Position numbers and translations under genes: made by a program
The notes under the pieces: generated by a model
Seen by the model: only the letters and a program-made list of their open reading frames with translations
What the model was told of the DNA's origin: nothing
The model's database searches: none
From: Desulfitibacter sp. BRH_c19
Lineage (GTDB): Bacteria > Bacillota > DSM-16504 > Desulfitibacterales > Desulfitibacteraceae
Direction: 5' to 3'
Length of the DNA: 64,000 bases
Assembly (NCBI GenBank): GCA_001515945.1
Contig: LOER01000004.1
Span: 62,001-126,000, forward strand
In this document: positions 8,859 through 17,479 of the stretch, in pieces
How the letters are laid out: each line of letters starts with the position of its first letter
Numbering within the stretch: position 1 is the first letter of the stretch

Positions 8859-9954
8859 GTTTTTTTGACCTCCATTTTTTGAGGTAATAGATTATCAAAA
8901 GCATAAAAGGGATTATGGAGATTAAGGCAATGCCAACGAACCCAAGTGAATCTAGTATACTTAGTACCTGATTTAGGTCTTTAATTAATATTGTAGAAAC
9001 AATATATATAATTCCACCAATAGAAAGCACACTAATTTGAAAACTTTTTAGATTGAGAAGCTTATGCAATGTATATGCAGCCCCCCACTGATAGGCGGCT
9101 ACTGTAACAATAACAAGAAGTAGCCAAAAGCTTAAGACTAGCACCTCGAACCTTTGGAAAAAGGTGAATTGCAGAATCTTCAACATTTGGAGTGAAGGCC
9201 AAATCTGTTTGACAATATCCATTGGAGAAAAGAAAATAGTTGAAGCTATGACAGTCAGTGCATAAGCTGCTATTGTAAGCCAATTTCCAACGGAAGCAGC
9301 GATAAGTACATCCTTCTTTCTATCCACAAAGGGATATAAGAGAAGTAAAAACTCAAGACCTACCAATGCGAAGGAAGCTCCAAGTGTTCCTTTAATTATG
9401 CCGTAGAGTCCAGATTGACCCACTGGTAAGATATTTAGAATATCTCCTTGGGTAATTGGTACAATAAGTATCAATATAATCCACCAAGTTAAAGCAAATA
9501 CAATAAAAGAAAATCTGGCCAATACCTTTACTCCATTAGCAATTATGTAGGAAGCTGGCACTAAACTGAATAAGACAAGAATAAAAAATGGTGTTTCACG
9601 TAAGGCCCATATCCTAAGAACGAACGCAAAGACGTTGGCGATAGAAGCCGAAGTGATTATGAAATACAGCATAATTCCAGCAGAAAAGAGCTTGCCAAGA
9701 AATTTTCCCAAGAGCTTGTTTACATAATCTATAAGGCTGTCTTCTGGAAAACAGCTTGCCAAATGGATCATTAAGAAAATAGCTGTTTGAGCCAGAAATC
9801 CCACAATGATTATAGAAATCCAAGCATCAGGACCAGCACCTGCTTCGAAAACTGTTCTATATAGGGACAAAATACCTACACCAACTTGAATGCCTGGTAT
9901 CAAAAAAATTAGTTGAAAGCTTGTGATTGTATTTTTCCCACCTAACTGCTTCAT
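8848..9954 (-). CDS. gerAB: Endospore germination permease (GerAB type)
   Basis: A 368-residue integral membrane protein with about ten hydrophobic helices, of the APC-superfamily GerAB group. The N-terminal ISLYRT/GVGILSL-type helix and long hydrophobic runs throughout support this. In characterised receptors the B subunit binds the germinant, often an amino acid. The gene overlaps both neighbours by a few bases, which implies translational coupling in the order A, B, C. The germinant cannot be told from sequence. Confidence 0.93.
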   Translation of the reverse strand: MKQLGGKNTITSFQLIFLIPGIQVGVGILSLYRTVFEAGAGPDAWISIIIVGFLAQTAIFLMIHLASCFPEDSLIDYVNKLLGKFLGKLFSAGIMLYFIITSASIANVFAFVLRIWALRETPFFILVLFSLVPASYIIANGVKVLARFSFIVFALTWWIILILIVPITQGDILNILPVGQSGLYGIIKGTLGASFALVGLEFLLLLYPFVDRKKDVLIAASVGNWLTIAAYALTVIASTIFFSPMDIVKQIWPSLQMLKILQFTFFQRFEVLVLSFWLLLVIVTVAAYQWGAAYTLHKLLNLKSFQISVLSIGGIIYIVSTILIKDLNQVLSILDSLGFVGIALISIIPFMLLIIYYLKKWRSKKHDK

Positions 9955-11453
9955 TTTTTCCTCCGATTATTGACAATTCTCTTTGAATCCCTTGCACTAG
10001 CAGGTCGCTTGGTCATTAAAAAAGGGGGCAAGCGTAAGAATGTGTCCTGCATATCTCTTGTTCTAAAGGGTGATATTGAGGTTAGATATGGTATGCCAAC
10101 GGTTTCTATAATGCATAAGTGTGCTATCATAAATGCAAGACCCAATAATAATCCCACAAAACCAAAGAAATATCCCAGTATCATAAGTGGAAAACGGATA
10201 AATCTAAGAGTTAAACCAAATTCAAAGGTAGGAAGTACAAAGGTAGCAATGGTAGTAACGGCAACAACAATAACCATAATATTACTTGCTAGCCCTGCTT
10301 GAACAGCTGCATCCCCTATAACTATGGCTCCTACTATACCTATAGTTTGACCAAGTGGTCCAGGGAGTCTAATACCGGCTTCTCGCAAAATTTCGATGGT
10401 AATCTCCATTAAAAAAGCTTCAATTAAGGGCGGAAAGGGAACTCTAGATCTAGATTCTGCTATAATCACTAGAAACCCAATAGGCAGGATCTCGTGATTT
10501 AGAGATATTATTGCAATATAAAAACCTGGGAGACTTGAAGCTATTATGAAACTGACCCACCTAATAAGTCTAAGCAAAGAACCAAATATCCAAGGTGTAT
10601 TATATTCGTCTAGTGTTTGAAAAAAGACTGTCATTGGAGCAGGTATTATTATGGCATCAGGCTGACCATCCACCAGGATTACTGCCCTGCCCTCCGACAG
10701 GTTTGCTGCAGCCGAGTCAGGTCTTTCTGTCCTTAACGTTTGAGGAAAAGGAGAACTAGGGTGGTCAGTTATAAACTCGTTAAACTGACCTGTACCTACA
10801 ATTACATCTGTTTTAATGGATTTTAGACGTTTTTCTATTTCCTTTAAAACGTTTTGCTCTATTAGCGTTTCTATGTATACAAGTTGAATCATTGTTTTGG
10901 ATTTTGTACCAATAACAAATGTTTTAAATTTGAGCTCACTAGATTTTATTAACCTTCTAATAAGTGCAGTATTTTCCCCTAGGATCTCGGTAAACCCTAT
11001 TCTGGGTCCCCGTGCCTGGCCCTCATTTTCAGGATCCTTTGCAGGGCGCTTTGGAAAGCCTTTAAGTTCTATCATCCAAGCTTTTTCATAACTTTCTGCG
11101 AAGAATAATACAAACCCCTGCACTAAAAAATCCATTGCTTCATCCAGATTACATACTTCACTTATATTACCAATGGAATCTTCTAATTCTGAGATTACAA
11201 TTGCTTGAGCAGAGCCCTTTGACACATGATTTCTGATGGGTTTTAATACATCTCTGTTAAGGAGGTTTATGTCAATTGAGTTATCAAGATATGCTATTCC
11301 ATAGAGTGCTTTTTTGTTGGAGGTATTGGTTATTCTTTTGCATATTATTTCACTATTAACAAAAAAGTACTCAAGTACTGATAAATTGTTTTCTACTTTT
11401 TTATCAATGTAATGGATCTTATCTTTATATTCCTTTAGCTCATTTAGGTCCAT
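9951..11453 (-). CDS. gerAA: Spore germination protein GerAA
   Basis: A 500-residue receptor A subunit. The first 280 or so residues form the soluble N-terminal domain (SKGSAQAIVISELEDSIGN, then VGTGQFNEFITDHPSSPFPQT). The family motif GRAVILVDGQPDAIIIPAP precedes about five membrane helices with ESRSRVPFPPLIEAFLMEI and LPGPLGQTIGIVGAIVIGDAAV (only the cores named). A basic C-terminal tail ends in RRKK. A ribosome binding site (GGGGAGG) lies just upstream. It heads the gerA operon, which is normally expressed in the forespore under SigG. I could not place a convincing SigG promoter. Confidence 0.94.
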   Translation of the reverse strand: MDLNELKEYKDKIHYIDKKVENNLSVLEYFFVNSEIICKRITNTSNKKALYGIAYLDNSIDINLLNRDVLKPIRNHVSKGSAQAIVISELEDSIGNISEVCNLDEAMDFLVQGFVLFFAESYEKAWMIELKGFPKRPAKDPENEGQARGPRIGFTEILGENTALIRRLIKSSELKFKTFVIGTKSKTMIQLVYIETLIEQNVLKEIEKRLKSIKTDVIVGTGQFNEFITDHPSSPFPQTLRTERPDSAAANLSEGRAVILVDGQPDAIIIPAPMTVFFQTLDEYNTPWIFGSLLRLIRWVSFIIASSLPGFYIAIISLNHEILPIGFLVIIAESRSRVPFPPLIEAFLMEITIEILREAGIRLPGPLGQTIGIVGAIVIGDAAVQAGLASNIMVIVVAVTTIATFVLPTFEFGLTLRFIRFPLMILGYFFGFVGLLLGLAFMIAHLCIIETVGIPYLTSISPFRTRDMQDTFLRLPPFLMTKRPASARDSKRIVNNRRKK

Positions 11454-11934
11454 TTTGTAATACCTCCCCTAACCCTCTTTAACCATAAGTTGCACATCTA
11501 AACTTTACTTCTAATGCATCAGTTACTTACTTCATTGCTGCAACTTTTCATTGATTTCTAAGTATAAGCTTCACCATATAATCTTTGTTTTTTGGAGGGG
11601 TTTTATGCGTTCTTGGGTAACCAGGATAAACAAGGGATATTTCAATTGCCAAGCATAAGAAAAAGGTATAACTATATAAAGCATGAATACAGATTTAAAT
11701 TACAAGCATGAAAACATTGGGAACATATAAAAACTAAATATATTAAATTTATCCATAATAATTATTTATAGCAGCAGGAAAACAAAAAGCAATGTAGAAT
11801 AATCTTAGATAGAGGTTGGACCACCGACCACAGACTTCTTACCAGTTCAAGGAAAGTACTAATAAGATATATGGTAGTAGTACTTAACTAGGGGAGATAC
11901 CTCAGCAAAACAATTTAAAAAAGGAGGAATATTA
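11454..11934. other. Divergent intergenic region between gerAA and the SAF/UxaA lyase genes
   Basis: About 480 bases, very AT-rich, holding the promoters for the minus-strand gerA operon and the plus-strand lyase operon. No open reading frame with a ribosome binding site was seen. A strong AAGGAGG site lies just before the SAF gene. Two features may be regulatory: the motif CTTCTTACCAG (reverse of CTGGTAAGAAG), and an inverted pair AAGTACT...AGTACTT at about 11854-11885. No promoter could be assigned with confidence. Confidence 0.5.
11835..11845 (-). promoter_or_regulatory. Candidate operator, shared CTGGTAAGAA motif (copy 1)
   Basis: Read on the minus strand this site is CTGGTAAGAAG. The same ten bases CTGGTAAGAA occur in the other non-coding gap of this locus, upstream of the TctC gene. 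A FadR-type GntR regulator gene lies between the two sites, and CTGGT resembles the half-site seen in some FadR-family operators. The motif is short and not clearly palindromic, so this is a hypothesis only. Confidence 0.3.
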
Positions 11935-12258
11935 ATGGCCACAAAGATTTCTTGGGTAGTTGATGAAGTAAAGGACAATGTAGCTACAATTTTAAGTAAT
12001 GATGTAAAAAAGGGTATGACAATACCTGTAACTGTACTAGGAGAAGACCTGCAAATTGAGGTTTCTTCTGATATACCTTATGGACATAAGGTGGCAATAA
12101 AACCAATTAAGGTAGGAGATATAGTCTATAAATATGGGTTAAGTATAGGCAGAGCAACAGCAGACATAGCTGTTGGTGAACATACTCATATACAAAACAT
12201 CGAACCTTTAAGAGGTAGAGGAGACTTAGCAGCAAAAGAGAAAGGATGTGCATGTTAA
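11935..12258 (+). CDS. SAF-domain small subunit of a UxaA-family lyase
   Basis: A 107-residue protein corresponding to the SAF domain that forms the N-terminal part of altronate dehydratase (UxaA) or the separate alpha subunit of sulfolactate lyase (SuyA). Characteristic pieces are DDIPYGHKVA-like SDIPYGHKVAIKPI and VGDIVYKYGLSIGRAT, ending in GEHTHIQNIE. It starts at ATG after an AAGGAGG ribosome binding site. The large subunit gene overlaps its stop, so the two proteins are likely made together and form one enzyme. Confidence 0.88.
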   Translation: MATKISWVVDEVKDNVATILSNDVKKGMTIPVTVLGEDLQIEVSSDIPYGHKVAIKPIKVGDIVYKYGLSIGRATADIAVGEHTHIQNIEPLRGRGDLAAKEKGCAC

Positions 12259-13430
12259 TGGGTAAATGGTATGGATATTACAGACCAGATGGACAAGTAG
12301 GTTCAAGAAACTATTTATTAGTATTATCAGCTACTATTTATGCAAATAGTGTTGTGGAAAGAGTAGCCAATACTATTGAAGGGGCTGTTCCAATCACACA
12401 CCACCTTGGAAGATGCCAGACAATGTCCGATCTTAAAATGACATTCAAAACACTTTGTAATCTTGCAAAAAACCCAAACGTTGGTGCAGTACTTATAGTA
12501 GACCATTTTAAAGAAGCTTATTGCAATATTGATGAAATGACTGAAGAAATAGCTAAGTCAGGAAAACCTGTAGAATCAGTTAACATTAGAGAAGTAGGAG
12601 GAGCCATTGAAGCTACTGCAGTTGCTACTAGAAAGGCTATGAATCTAAGAAGAATGCTTTCTACCATGAAAAGAGAGGAAGCCGATGTTAGTCAATTCCT
12701 GTTTGGACTTAACTGTGGCACTTCCGATACAACCTCTGGAATTTCATCTAACCAAGCCTTAGGTTTTTGTTCAGACAGATTTATAAGAGAAGGTGGAAGA
12801 TCCATCTTAGCTGAATTTCCAGAATTAATGGGTGCTGAGGAGTGGTTAACAGCAAAAGCCAAAAATTCAGAAGTTGCCAAGAAGATAATGGATGAAATAG
12901 GTGCCTTCGAAGCTAGAATTTTTGCTACAGGCGAAGATATCAGAGGTTCTCAGCCTACTGGTGACAATATAGCAGGTGGCATTAGTACGATAGAAGAAAA
13001 ATCACTTGGTGGTGCTAAAAAGAGTGGTTCAGCCCCAATCATTGATGTTGTTAAGCATGCTGACATAATCACAAACAAAGAACCAGGTGTTTATCTTATG
13101 GCTACTCCTGGACATGGAGCAGAATCCATTACCGGCATTGCAGCATCTGGAGCACAGGTGTTGGTGTTTTCAACAGGTGGAGGCCACACTATATCAAATC
13201 CATTAATGCCAACAATTAAAATAACAGGTAATTTTAATTCTTGGAGACAAATGAATGATACTGTAGATTTGGATGTAAGTGGTATTCTTGCTGGAGAAAT
13301 CTCTTTAGAAGAAGCTGGGGATATGATTTACAATGAAGTAGTTGAAACCCTCTCAGGAAAACTTACTAAATGTGAGATTTTAAAAGAAACAACAGGCTTT
13401 GCAATTCATAGAGTTGGCTTAAGCATTTAG
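12258..13430 (+). CDS. UxaA-family hydro-lyase, large subunit
   Basis: A 390-residue partner of the SAF protein, homologous to the UxaA-type protein at 6.6 kb but clearly diverged. Motifs are GYYRPDGQVGSRN, THHLGRCQT near residue 38, FGLNCGTSDTTSGISSN, and TGDNIAGGISTIEEKSLGG (cores). Compared with the other copy the Cys after HxxG is shifted by one residue. Three in-frame ATG codons lie close together; the last one (overlapping the upstream TAA) gives the best agreement with family N-termini. Possible reactions are altronate-type dehydration or sulfolactate cleavage to pyruvate and sulfite. The adjacent TTT-type transporter fits import of an organic or sulfonic acid. Confidence 0.86.
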   Translation: MGKWYGYYRPDGQVGSRNYLLVLSATIYANSVVERVANTIEGAVPITHHLGRCQTMSDLKMTFKTLCNLAKNPNVGAVLIVDHFKEAYCNIDEMTEEIAKSGKPVESVNIREVGGAIEATAVATRKAMNLRRMLSTMKREEADVSQFLFGLNCGTSDTTSGISSNQALGFCSDRFIREGGRSILAEFPELMGAEEWLTAKAKNSEVAKKIMDEIGAFEARIFATGEDIRGSQPTGDNIAGGISTIEEKSLGGAKKSGSAPIIDVVKHADIITNKEPGVYLMATPGHGAESITGIAASGAQVLVFSTGGGHTISNPLMPTIKITGNFNSWRQMNDTVDLDVSGILAGEISLEEAGDMIYNEVVETLSGKLTKCEILKETTGFAIHRVGLSI

Positions 13431-13453
13431 TATCTTAGGAGAAGGTGTAGATT

Positions 13454-14185
13454 ATGTGGGTCGAAGAAAAAACATTATTTAAATCAGTCAATGAAAACTC
13501 TGCCAACGTCTATGAGAAGGTAATAGCAGAATTAAAGAAGGGTATTTTGCATGGGGACTTAAAACCAGGTGACAAACTACCTTCAGAACGAGAATTGGCA
13601 ACCATGCTAGGCGTTAGCAGAACTTCCCTTAGAGAAGCATTGCGGCTCCTTGAAGTATCAGGAGTAGTGAGTATTAGGCACGGACAAGGAGTTTTCATAA
13701 CAAATAATGACCCTGATGAGTATATGAAGAAATTTATCTCTCAGATTTTTGTAGACCAGAGAAAAATTGAGGAGCTCTTCCAAATAAGAAAGCTAATAGA
13801 AACCGAGGCAGCAGTATGGGCTTGTCAGAATGGAACAGATGACCAGTTAAAAGAGATATATAATTTGGTGAACGAGACTATATATATATTAGAAAAGGGT
13901 ACCCATAGTGACTTTTTAACTGTTCTAGCCAAACAGGATGGGGTGTTTCATCATTTACTTGCAGAAGCTGCTAACAATAGTGTTCTTGAGAATATTATGG
14001 ATAATTTGTTGGACTTGCTCTCTGACTCCAGGGCAAGAGCCTCTATTGTTGAGGGTAGGCCATTGCGATCATTAAAGGAGCACCTCAAAATAGCAGATGC
14101 CCTTATGGCTAGAGATGGAGAAAAAGCAAGAGAAGCTATGCTAGAACATCTTAAAAATGTTGAGAAAGATGTTTTAATAGAATAG
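13454..14185 (+). CDS. FadR-subfamily GntR transcriptional regulator
   Basis: A 243-residue regulator. The N-terminal winged helix carries the GntR signature LKPGDKLPSERELATMLGVSRTSLREALRLLEVSG (residues about 30-70; LPSERELA and SRTSLREAL are the key parts). It is followed by an all-helical FCD ligand-binding domain with the expected metal-binding His/Asp/Glu residues (for example FHHLLAEAANN). It lies between the lyase genes and the transporter genes, so it is probably their local repressor responding to a carboxylic acid. The shared motif flanking it on both sides is a candidate binding site. Confidence 0.9.
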   Translation: MWVEEKTLFKSVNENSANVYEKVIAELKKGILHGDLKPGDKLPSERELATMLGVSRTSLREALRLLEVSGVVSIRHGQGVFITNNDPDEYMKKFISQIFVDQRKIEELFQIRKLIETEAAVWACQNGTDDQLKEIYNLVNETIYILEKGTHSDFLTVLAKQDGVFHHLLAEAANNSVLENIMDNLLDLLSDSRARASIVEGRPLRSLKEHLKIADALMARDGEKAREAMLEHLKNVEKDVLIE

Positions 14186-14200
14186 ACTAGAAACCTTTAT

Positions 14201-14210
14201 CTGGTAAGAA
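14201..14210 (+). promoter_or_regulatory. Candidate operator, shared CTGGTAAGAA motif (copy 2)
   Basis: Ten bases identical to the site upstream of the SAF gene, located in the gap between the GntR regulator gene and the TctC gene. It is followed by a small hairpin (TTTTAAAGG and CCTTTAAAA around a seven-base loop at 14219-14243) that lacks a U-run. Its role is not shown. Confidence 0.3.
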
Positions 14211-14276
14211 CAACTTTGTTTTAAAGGGATAATTCCTTTAAAAATAAAAAAGAGATATTAGGAGGAGGTTCATTAA

Positions 14277-15314
14277 ATGCGTAGGGTTAAATTATTAGGT
14301 TTGTGTTTGTTGATTTTATTGTTGTCCATGGCTTTAGTAGTTGGTTGTGGCGGAAACAACGGTAATGACGGAGGTAATGGTGGTAACGTAGAAGAGCAAG
14401 AACCTGATGAGGGTCAAGAACAAGCAACTGTTGATCCAAATTATCCAGATGAAGCCATCACTTATGTAATTCCATTTGATCCAGGTGGACAGTCGGATGT
14501 TGAGGCTAGAAGGCAGCAACCATTGTTAGAAGAGATTCTTGGAACTAGTGTTGTTGTAACGTATAAAGCTGGTGGTGGTGGAGCAGTTGGTTGGTCAGAA
14601 ATGGTGAATGCTAAACCAGATGGATACACAATGACTGGAATTAACATTCCTCACATTATATTACAACCATTATCCAGGGATAATGCAGGTTACACAACTG
14701 ATCAGATAGAGCCTGTAGCTTTCTTCCAGAGAACTCCAGTTGGTCTTGCTGTTCAAAAAGATAGCCCATTTGATACTTTAGAAGAGTTTATTGAATATGC
14801 TACTGAAAATCCTGGAGCTGTTACAGTAGGTGGTTCAGGAACATTCTCAGGACATCACATTGCAGCTATCGAATTTGAAGCATTAACTGGTGTTACTATG
14901 ACGTATGTTCCATTTACTGGAGCTGCTCCACAAATGCAAGCGTTTTTAGGTGGTCACGTCGCTGCAGTAATGGCTAACTCTGACGCCTTAGTAAAGTATG
15001 AAGATAGTATGAAAATACTAGCCTTTGGCGGTACTGAAAGATTTGAAGCTCTTCCAGATGTTCCAACCTTTATTGAAAAAGGATACGACATGATTCCAAG
15101 TATTGATAGAGGTGTAGGAGTTCCTCCTGGAACCCCTGATGAGTACAAACAAGTTCTTTCTGATGCATTTATGGAGATTGCAAATAATGAGAGTCTTAGA
15201 GAGCAAATGACAGAACAAGGTTTTGTGCCTGTAGCAATGGGTATAGATGAAGCAGAAGCTTATCTAGATGCCATGACAAAAACATATACTGAGTTATTAG
15301 AAAGCTTACAGTAA
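14277..15314 (+). CDS. tctC: TTT transporter substrate-binding lipoprotein (TctC/Bug family)
   Basis: A 345-residue extracytoplasmic binding protein. The signal peptide ends in VVGC (Cys about residue 24), then a Gly/Asn/Glu-rich linker, then the Bug-family core with ITYVIPFDPGGQSDVEAR and the VTYKAGGGGAVGW loop that binds a carboxylate. It captures an organic acid and passes it to the TctA/TctB membrane pair encoded downstream. Bug proteins cannot be assigned a ligand from sequence alone. A strong ribosome binding site, GGAGGAGG, precedes the start. Expression may exceed that of the membrane genes because of the hairpin that follows. Confidence 0.9.
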   Translation: MRRVKLLGLCLLILLLSMALVVGCGGNNGNDGGNGGNVEEQEPDEGQEQATVDPNYPDEAITYVIPFDPGGQSDVEARRQQPLLEEILGTSVVVTYKAGGGGAVGWSEMVNAKPDGYTMTGINIPHIILQPLSRDNAGYTTDQIEPVAFFQRTPVGLAVQKDSPFDTLEEFIEYATENPGAVTVGGSGTFSGHHIAAIEFEALTGVTMTYVPFTGAAPQMQAFLGGHVAAVMANSDALVKYEDSMKILAFGGTERFEALPDVPTFIEKGYDMIPSIDRGVGVPPGTPDEYKQVLSDAFMEIANNESLREQMTEQGFVPVAMGIDEAEAYLDAMTKTYTELLESLQ

Positions 15315-15325
15315 TATGGTGGATT

Positions 15326-15355
15326 TTTTCCCGGGTCTTAAGTGACCCGGGAAAA
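15326..15355 (+). terminator. Strong hairpin between tctC and tctA (attenuator or mRNA 3' stabiliser)
   Basis: A perfect 12-base-pair stem, TTTTCCCGGGTC with GACCCGGGAAAA, around a six-base loop. It has no U-run, so it may be a partial terminator or a 3' stabiliser of the binding-protein message. Such hairpins after solute-binding-protein genes commonly give more binding protein than membrane subunit. Confidence 0.65.
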
Positions 15356-15387
15356 TCACTATTTATGAAAGGAGATGACGTATAGAT

Positions 15388-16926
15388 ATGTTGGAGAATT
15401 TCATCGTGGCACTAGGAAATGTTTTTGATCCATTAAGCTTCTTTCTAATGATTGTAGGACTATCGGCTGGGATTATAGTAGGCGCGCTGCCAGGTCTTAC
15501 TGCTACCATGGCTTTAGCAATACTTGTCCCATTCACCTTTACTATGCCACCTACTACAGCTTTGATGGTTTTGGGTGGAGTATATGTGGGTGCAATCTAT
15601 GGTGGATGTATTGCGGCAATTCTAATAAATACTCCAGGGACACCTTCATCAATTGCAACAACCTTTGATGGTTATCCTCTAACAAAAAAGGGGAAGGCAG
15701 AACATGCCCTAGTTGCAGCAGCCTATAGTTCGAGTGTAGGTGGCCTCATAGGAGCAGTTATACTATTATTATTCTCACCACTATTAGCAAATGTAGCCCT
15801 AAAATTCGGACCTCCTGAATACTTTTGGCTAGCTATATTTGGTTTAACCATCATTGCAACACTCGCATCTAAATCAATCATTAAAGGTTTGATTGGTGGT
15901 GCACTAGGCCTTCTGCTGGGAACCATAGGTATCTCCCCAATAGGAGGGGACATGCGTTTTACCTTTGGATTTCATCAATTACAGGCCGGCTTACAGCTAA
16001 TAGTAGCCTTGATAGGTTTGTTCTGTATCCCTGAGATATTTAATATGGTAGAGCGAACTGCTGACAAGGCTAAGATTAATATTTATAAATCCCAAAAGGG
16101 TGTAGCATGGTCTGTTATTAAAGAGCTAAGTAGTAAACCAATGCTATTATTTAGGTCAGCAATAATTGGAGCTTTTGTAGGAATTGTTCCTGGTGCAGGT
16201 GGTAATATCGCAGCTCTGGTATCTTATAATGAAGCCATAAGGTTTTCAAAAAAACCTGAGGAGTTTGGTACTGGAATAATTGAAGGCGTTGCTGCTGCAG
16301 AAGCATCAAATAACTCAGAAGTCGCGGGTTCTCTTGTGCCGTTGTTAACTCTTGGTATACCAGGAGCAGCACCAGCTGCAGTCCTCCTAGGTGCCCTAAT
16401 GCTTCAAGGTTTAAGGCCTGGACCTGAACTTTATACCGTATTTGGTGAGATAACTTATACGTTTCTCATTTCTTTAATCTTCGCAAATATTGCCTTATTC
16501 TTTCTAGGTTTTTACGGTTCGAGATATGTGGCTAGAGTCATTAATATATCACCTTCATATCTAGCACCGTTAGTTGTATTCATGTGTGTGATAGGCTCTT
16601 ATAGTATTCGTAATAATATGCTTGATGTATATATTATGGTACTGTTTGGCTTAATAGGATATATAACTCGAAAACTTGGGTATCCCCCAGGGCCCATAGT
16701 ACTAGGTTTAATTTTAGGTAGTATTGCGGAAAATGGACTGGTTCAAGCAATGCTAATGGGAAAAGCCTCAGGTAACACATTAGCAATGTTCTTTACAAGG
16801 CCTATTTCCCTAGTGCTAATAGTAATGTGCATTATTTCCGCCCTTTGGCCTTTTATTTCAGATAAACGTCAAAAGAAGATAGAAGCAATGAAAAAAAGAC
16901 AGGAGGGAGAAACCCATGTTAACTAA
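15388..16926 (+). CDS. tctA: TTT transporter large membrane subunit (TctA family)
   Basis: A 512-residue membrane protein with about 11-12 helices. The TctA signature GIIVGALPGLTATMALAI is near residue 30, and its internal repeat GAFVGIVPGAGGNIAALVSY is near residue 260. TLGIPGAAPAAVLLGAL is also typical. It forms the permease of the tripartite tricarboxylate transporter, driven by an ion gradient. The start follows an AAAGGAG site. It overlaps the TctB gene by eleven bases. Confidence 0.93.
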   Translation: MLENFIVALGNVFDPLSFFLMIVGLSAGIIVGALPGLTATMALAILVPFTFTMPPTTALMVLGGVYVGAIYGGCIAAILINTPGTPSSIATTFDGYPLTKKGKAEHALVAAAYSSSVGGLIGAVILLLFSPLLANVALKFGPPEYFWLAIFGLTIIATLASKSIIKGLIGGALGLLLGTIGISPIGGDMRFTFGFHQLQAGLQLIVALIGLFCIPEIFNMVERTADKAKINIYKSQKGVAWSVIKELSSKPMLLFRSAIIGAFVGIVPGAGGNIAALVSYNEAIRFSKKPEEFGTGIIEGVAAAEASNNSEVAGSLVPLLTLGIPGAAPAAVLLGALMLQGLRPGPELYTVFGEITYTFLISLIFANIALFFLGFYGSRYVARVINISPSYLAPLVVFMCVIGSYSIRNNMLDVYIMVLFGLIGYITRKLGYPPGPIVLGLILGSIAENGLVQAMLMGKASGNTLAMFFTRPISLVLIVMCIISALWPFISDKRQKKIEAMKKRQEGETHVN

Positions 16927-17353
16927 TGAAAATATCTTTTCTGTATTTCTACTTGCTGTTTGTGCTGTAGCTTGGAATTCTTTAGCAAATGTAAGTTATC
17001 TTGGTTCTTTCTTCCCCAAGGTCATTATAGTTGTGTTGGCATTTTTTACAATAATACAGTTGGTAATAGGTATTAAAAAACCAAAGCATATCAAGACTTT
17101 CGATGGTGACAGACAGATTTATATGTTTGCTATGCTCCTTGGTATGATAGCTTATGTTGCATTAATGCCAATTTTAGGGTTCCTTCTGACTAGCATGCTC
17201 TTTATGGCGGTATTCTTCTGGTTCTTGGCAGAGGATCGTTCACCTAAAAGTGCCTTAAAGACCACACTTCTGGCAGTTGTCGTCTCTACCGGGTTTTATA
17301 CATTATTTGCTAATGTATTTCTAGTACCATTGCCTAAAGGAATATTTTTCTAG
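16916..17353 (+). CDS. tctB: TTT transporter small membrane subunit (TctB family)
   Basis: A 145-residue protein with four predicted helices, the usual size of TctB. Its gene overlaps the end of tctA and has its own GGAGG site inside the tctA coding region, so the two are translationally coupled. Sequence conservation in this family is low, so the call rests on size, hydrophobic pattern, the YVALMPILGFLLTSMLFM segment (typical of DUF1468/TctB) and position. Confidence 0.87.
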   Translation: MLTNENIFSVFLLAVCAVAWNSLANVSYLGSFFPKVIIVVLAFFTIIQLVIGIKKPKHIKTFDGDRQIYMFAMLLGMIAYVALMPILGFLLTSMLFMAVFFWFLAEDRSPKSALKTTLLAVVVSTGFYTLFANVFLVPLPKGIFF

Positions 17354-17371
17354 TAAATAGGAATCTAAACT

Positions 17372-17409
17372 AAAAGAGACCTTGCCCAAAAAAGGTCTCT
17401 TTTTCTTTT
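17372..17409 (+). terminator. Rho-independent terminator after tctB
   Basis: A 12-base stem, AAAAGAGACCTT with AAGGTCTCTTTT, an eight-base loop and a following U-run. It closes the lyase-regulator-transporter operon. Confidence 0.9.
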
Positions 17410-17479
17410 GATTTTGGGGCAGGATAATTTCCTTGCTGCATAGAATTAGAATATATTAAATTAAGGGAAGGAACTAAAA

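Noticed and set aside
11854-11885. AAGTACT...AGTACTT inverted pair as a GntR operator
   Set aside because: The arms are short and AT-rich, no second copy was found in the locus, and the spacing does not match a usual GntR site.
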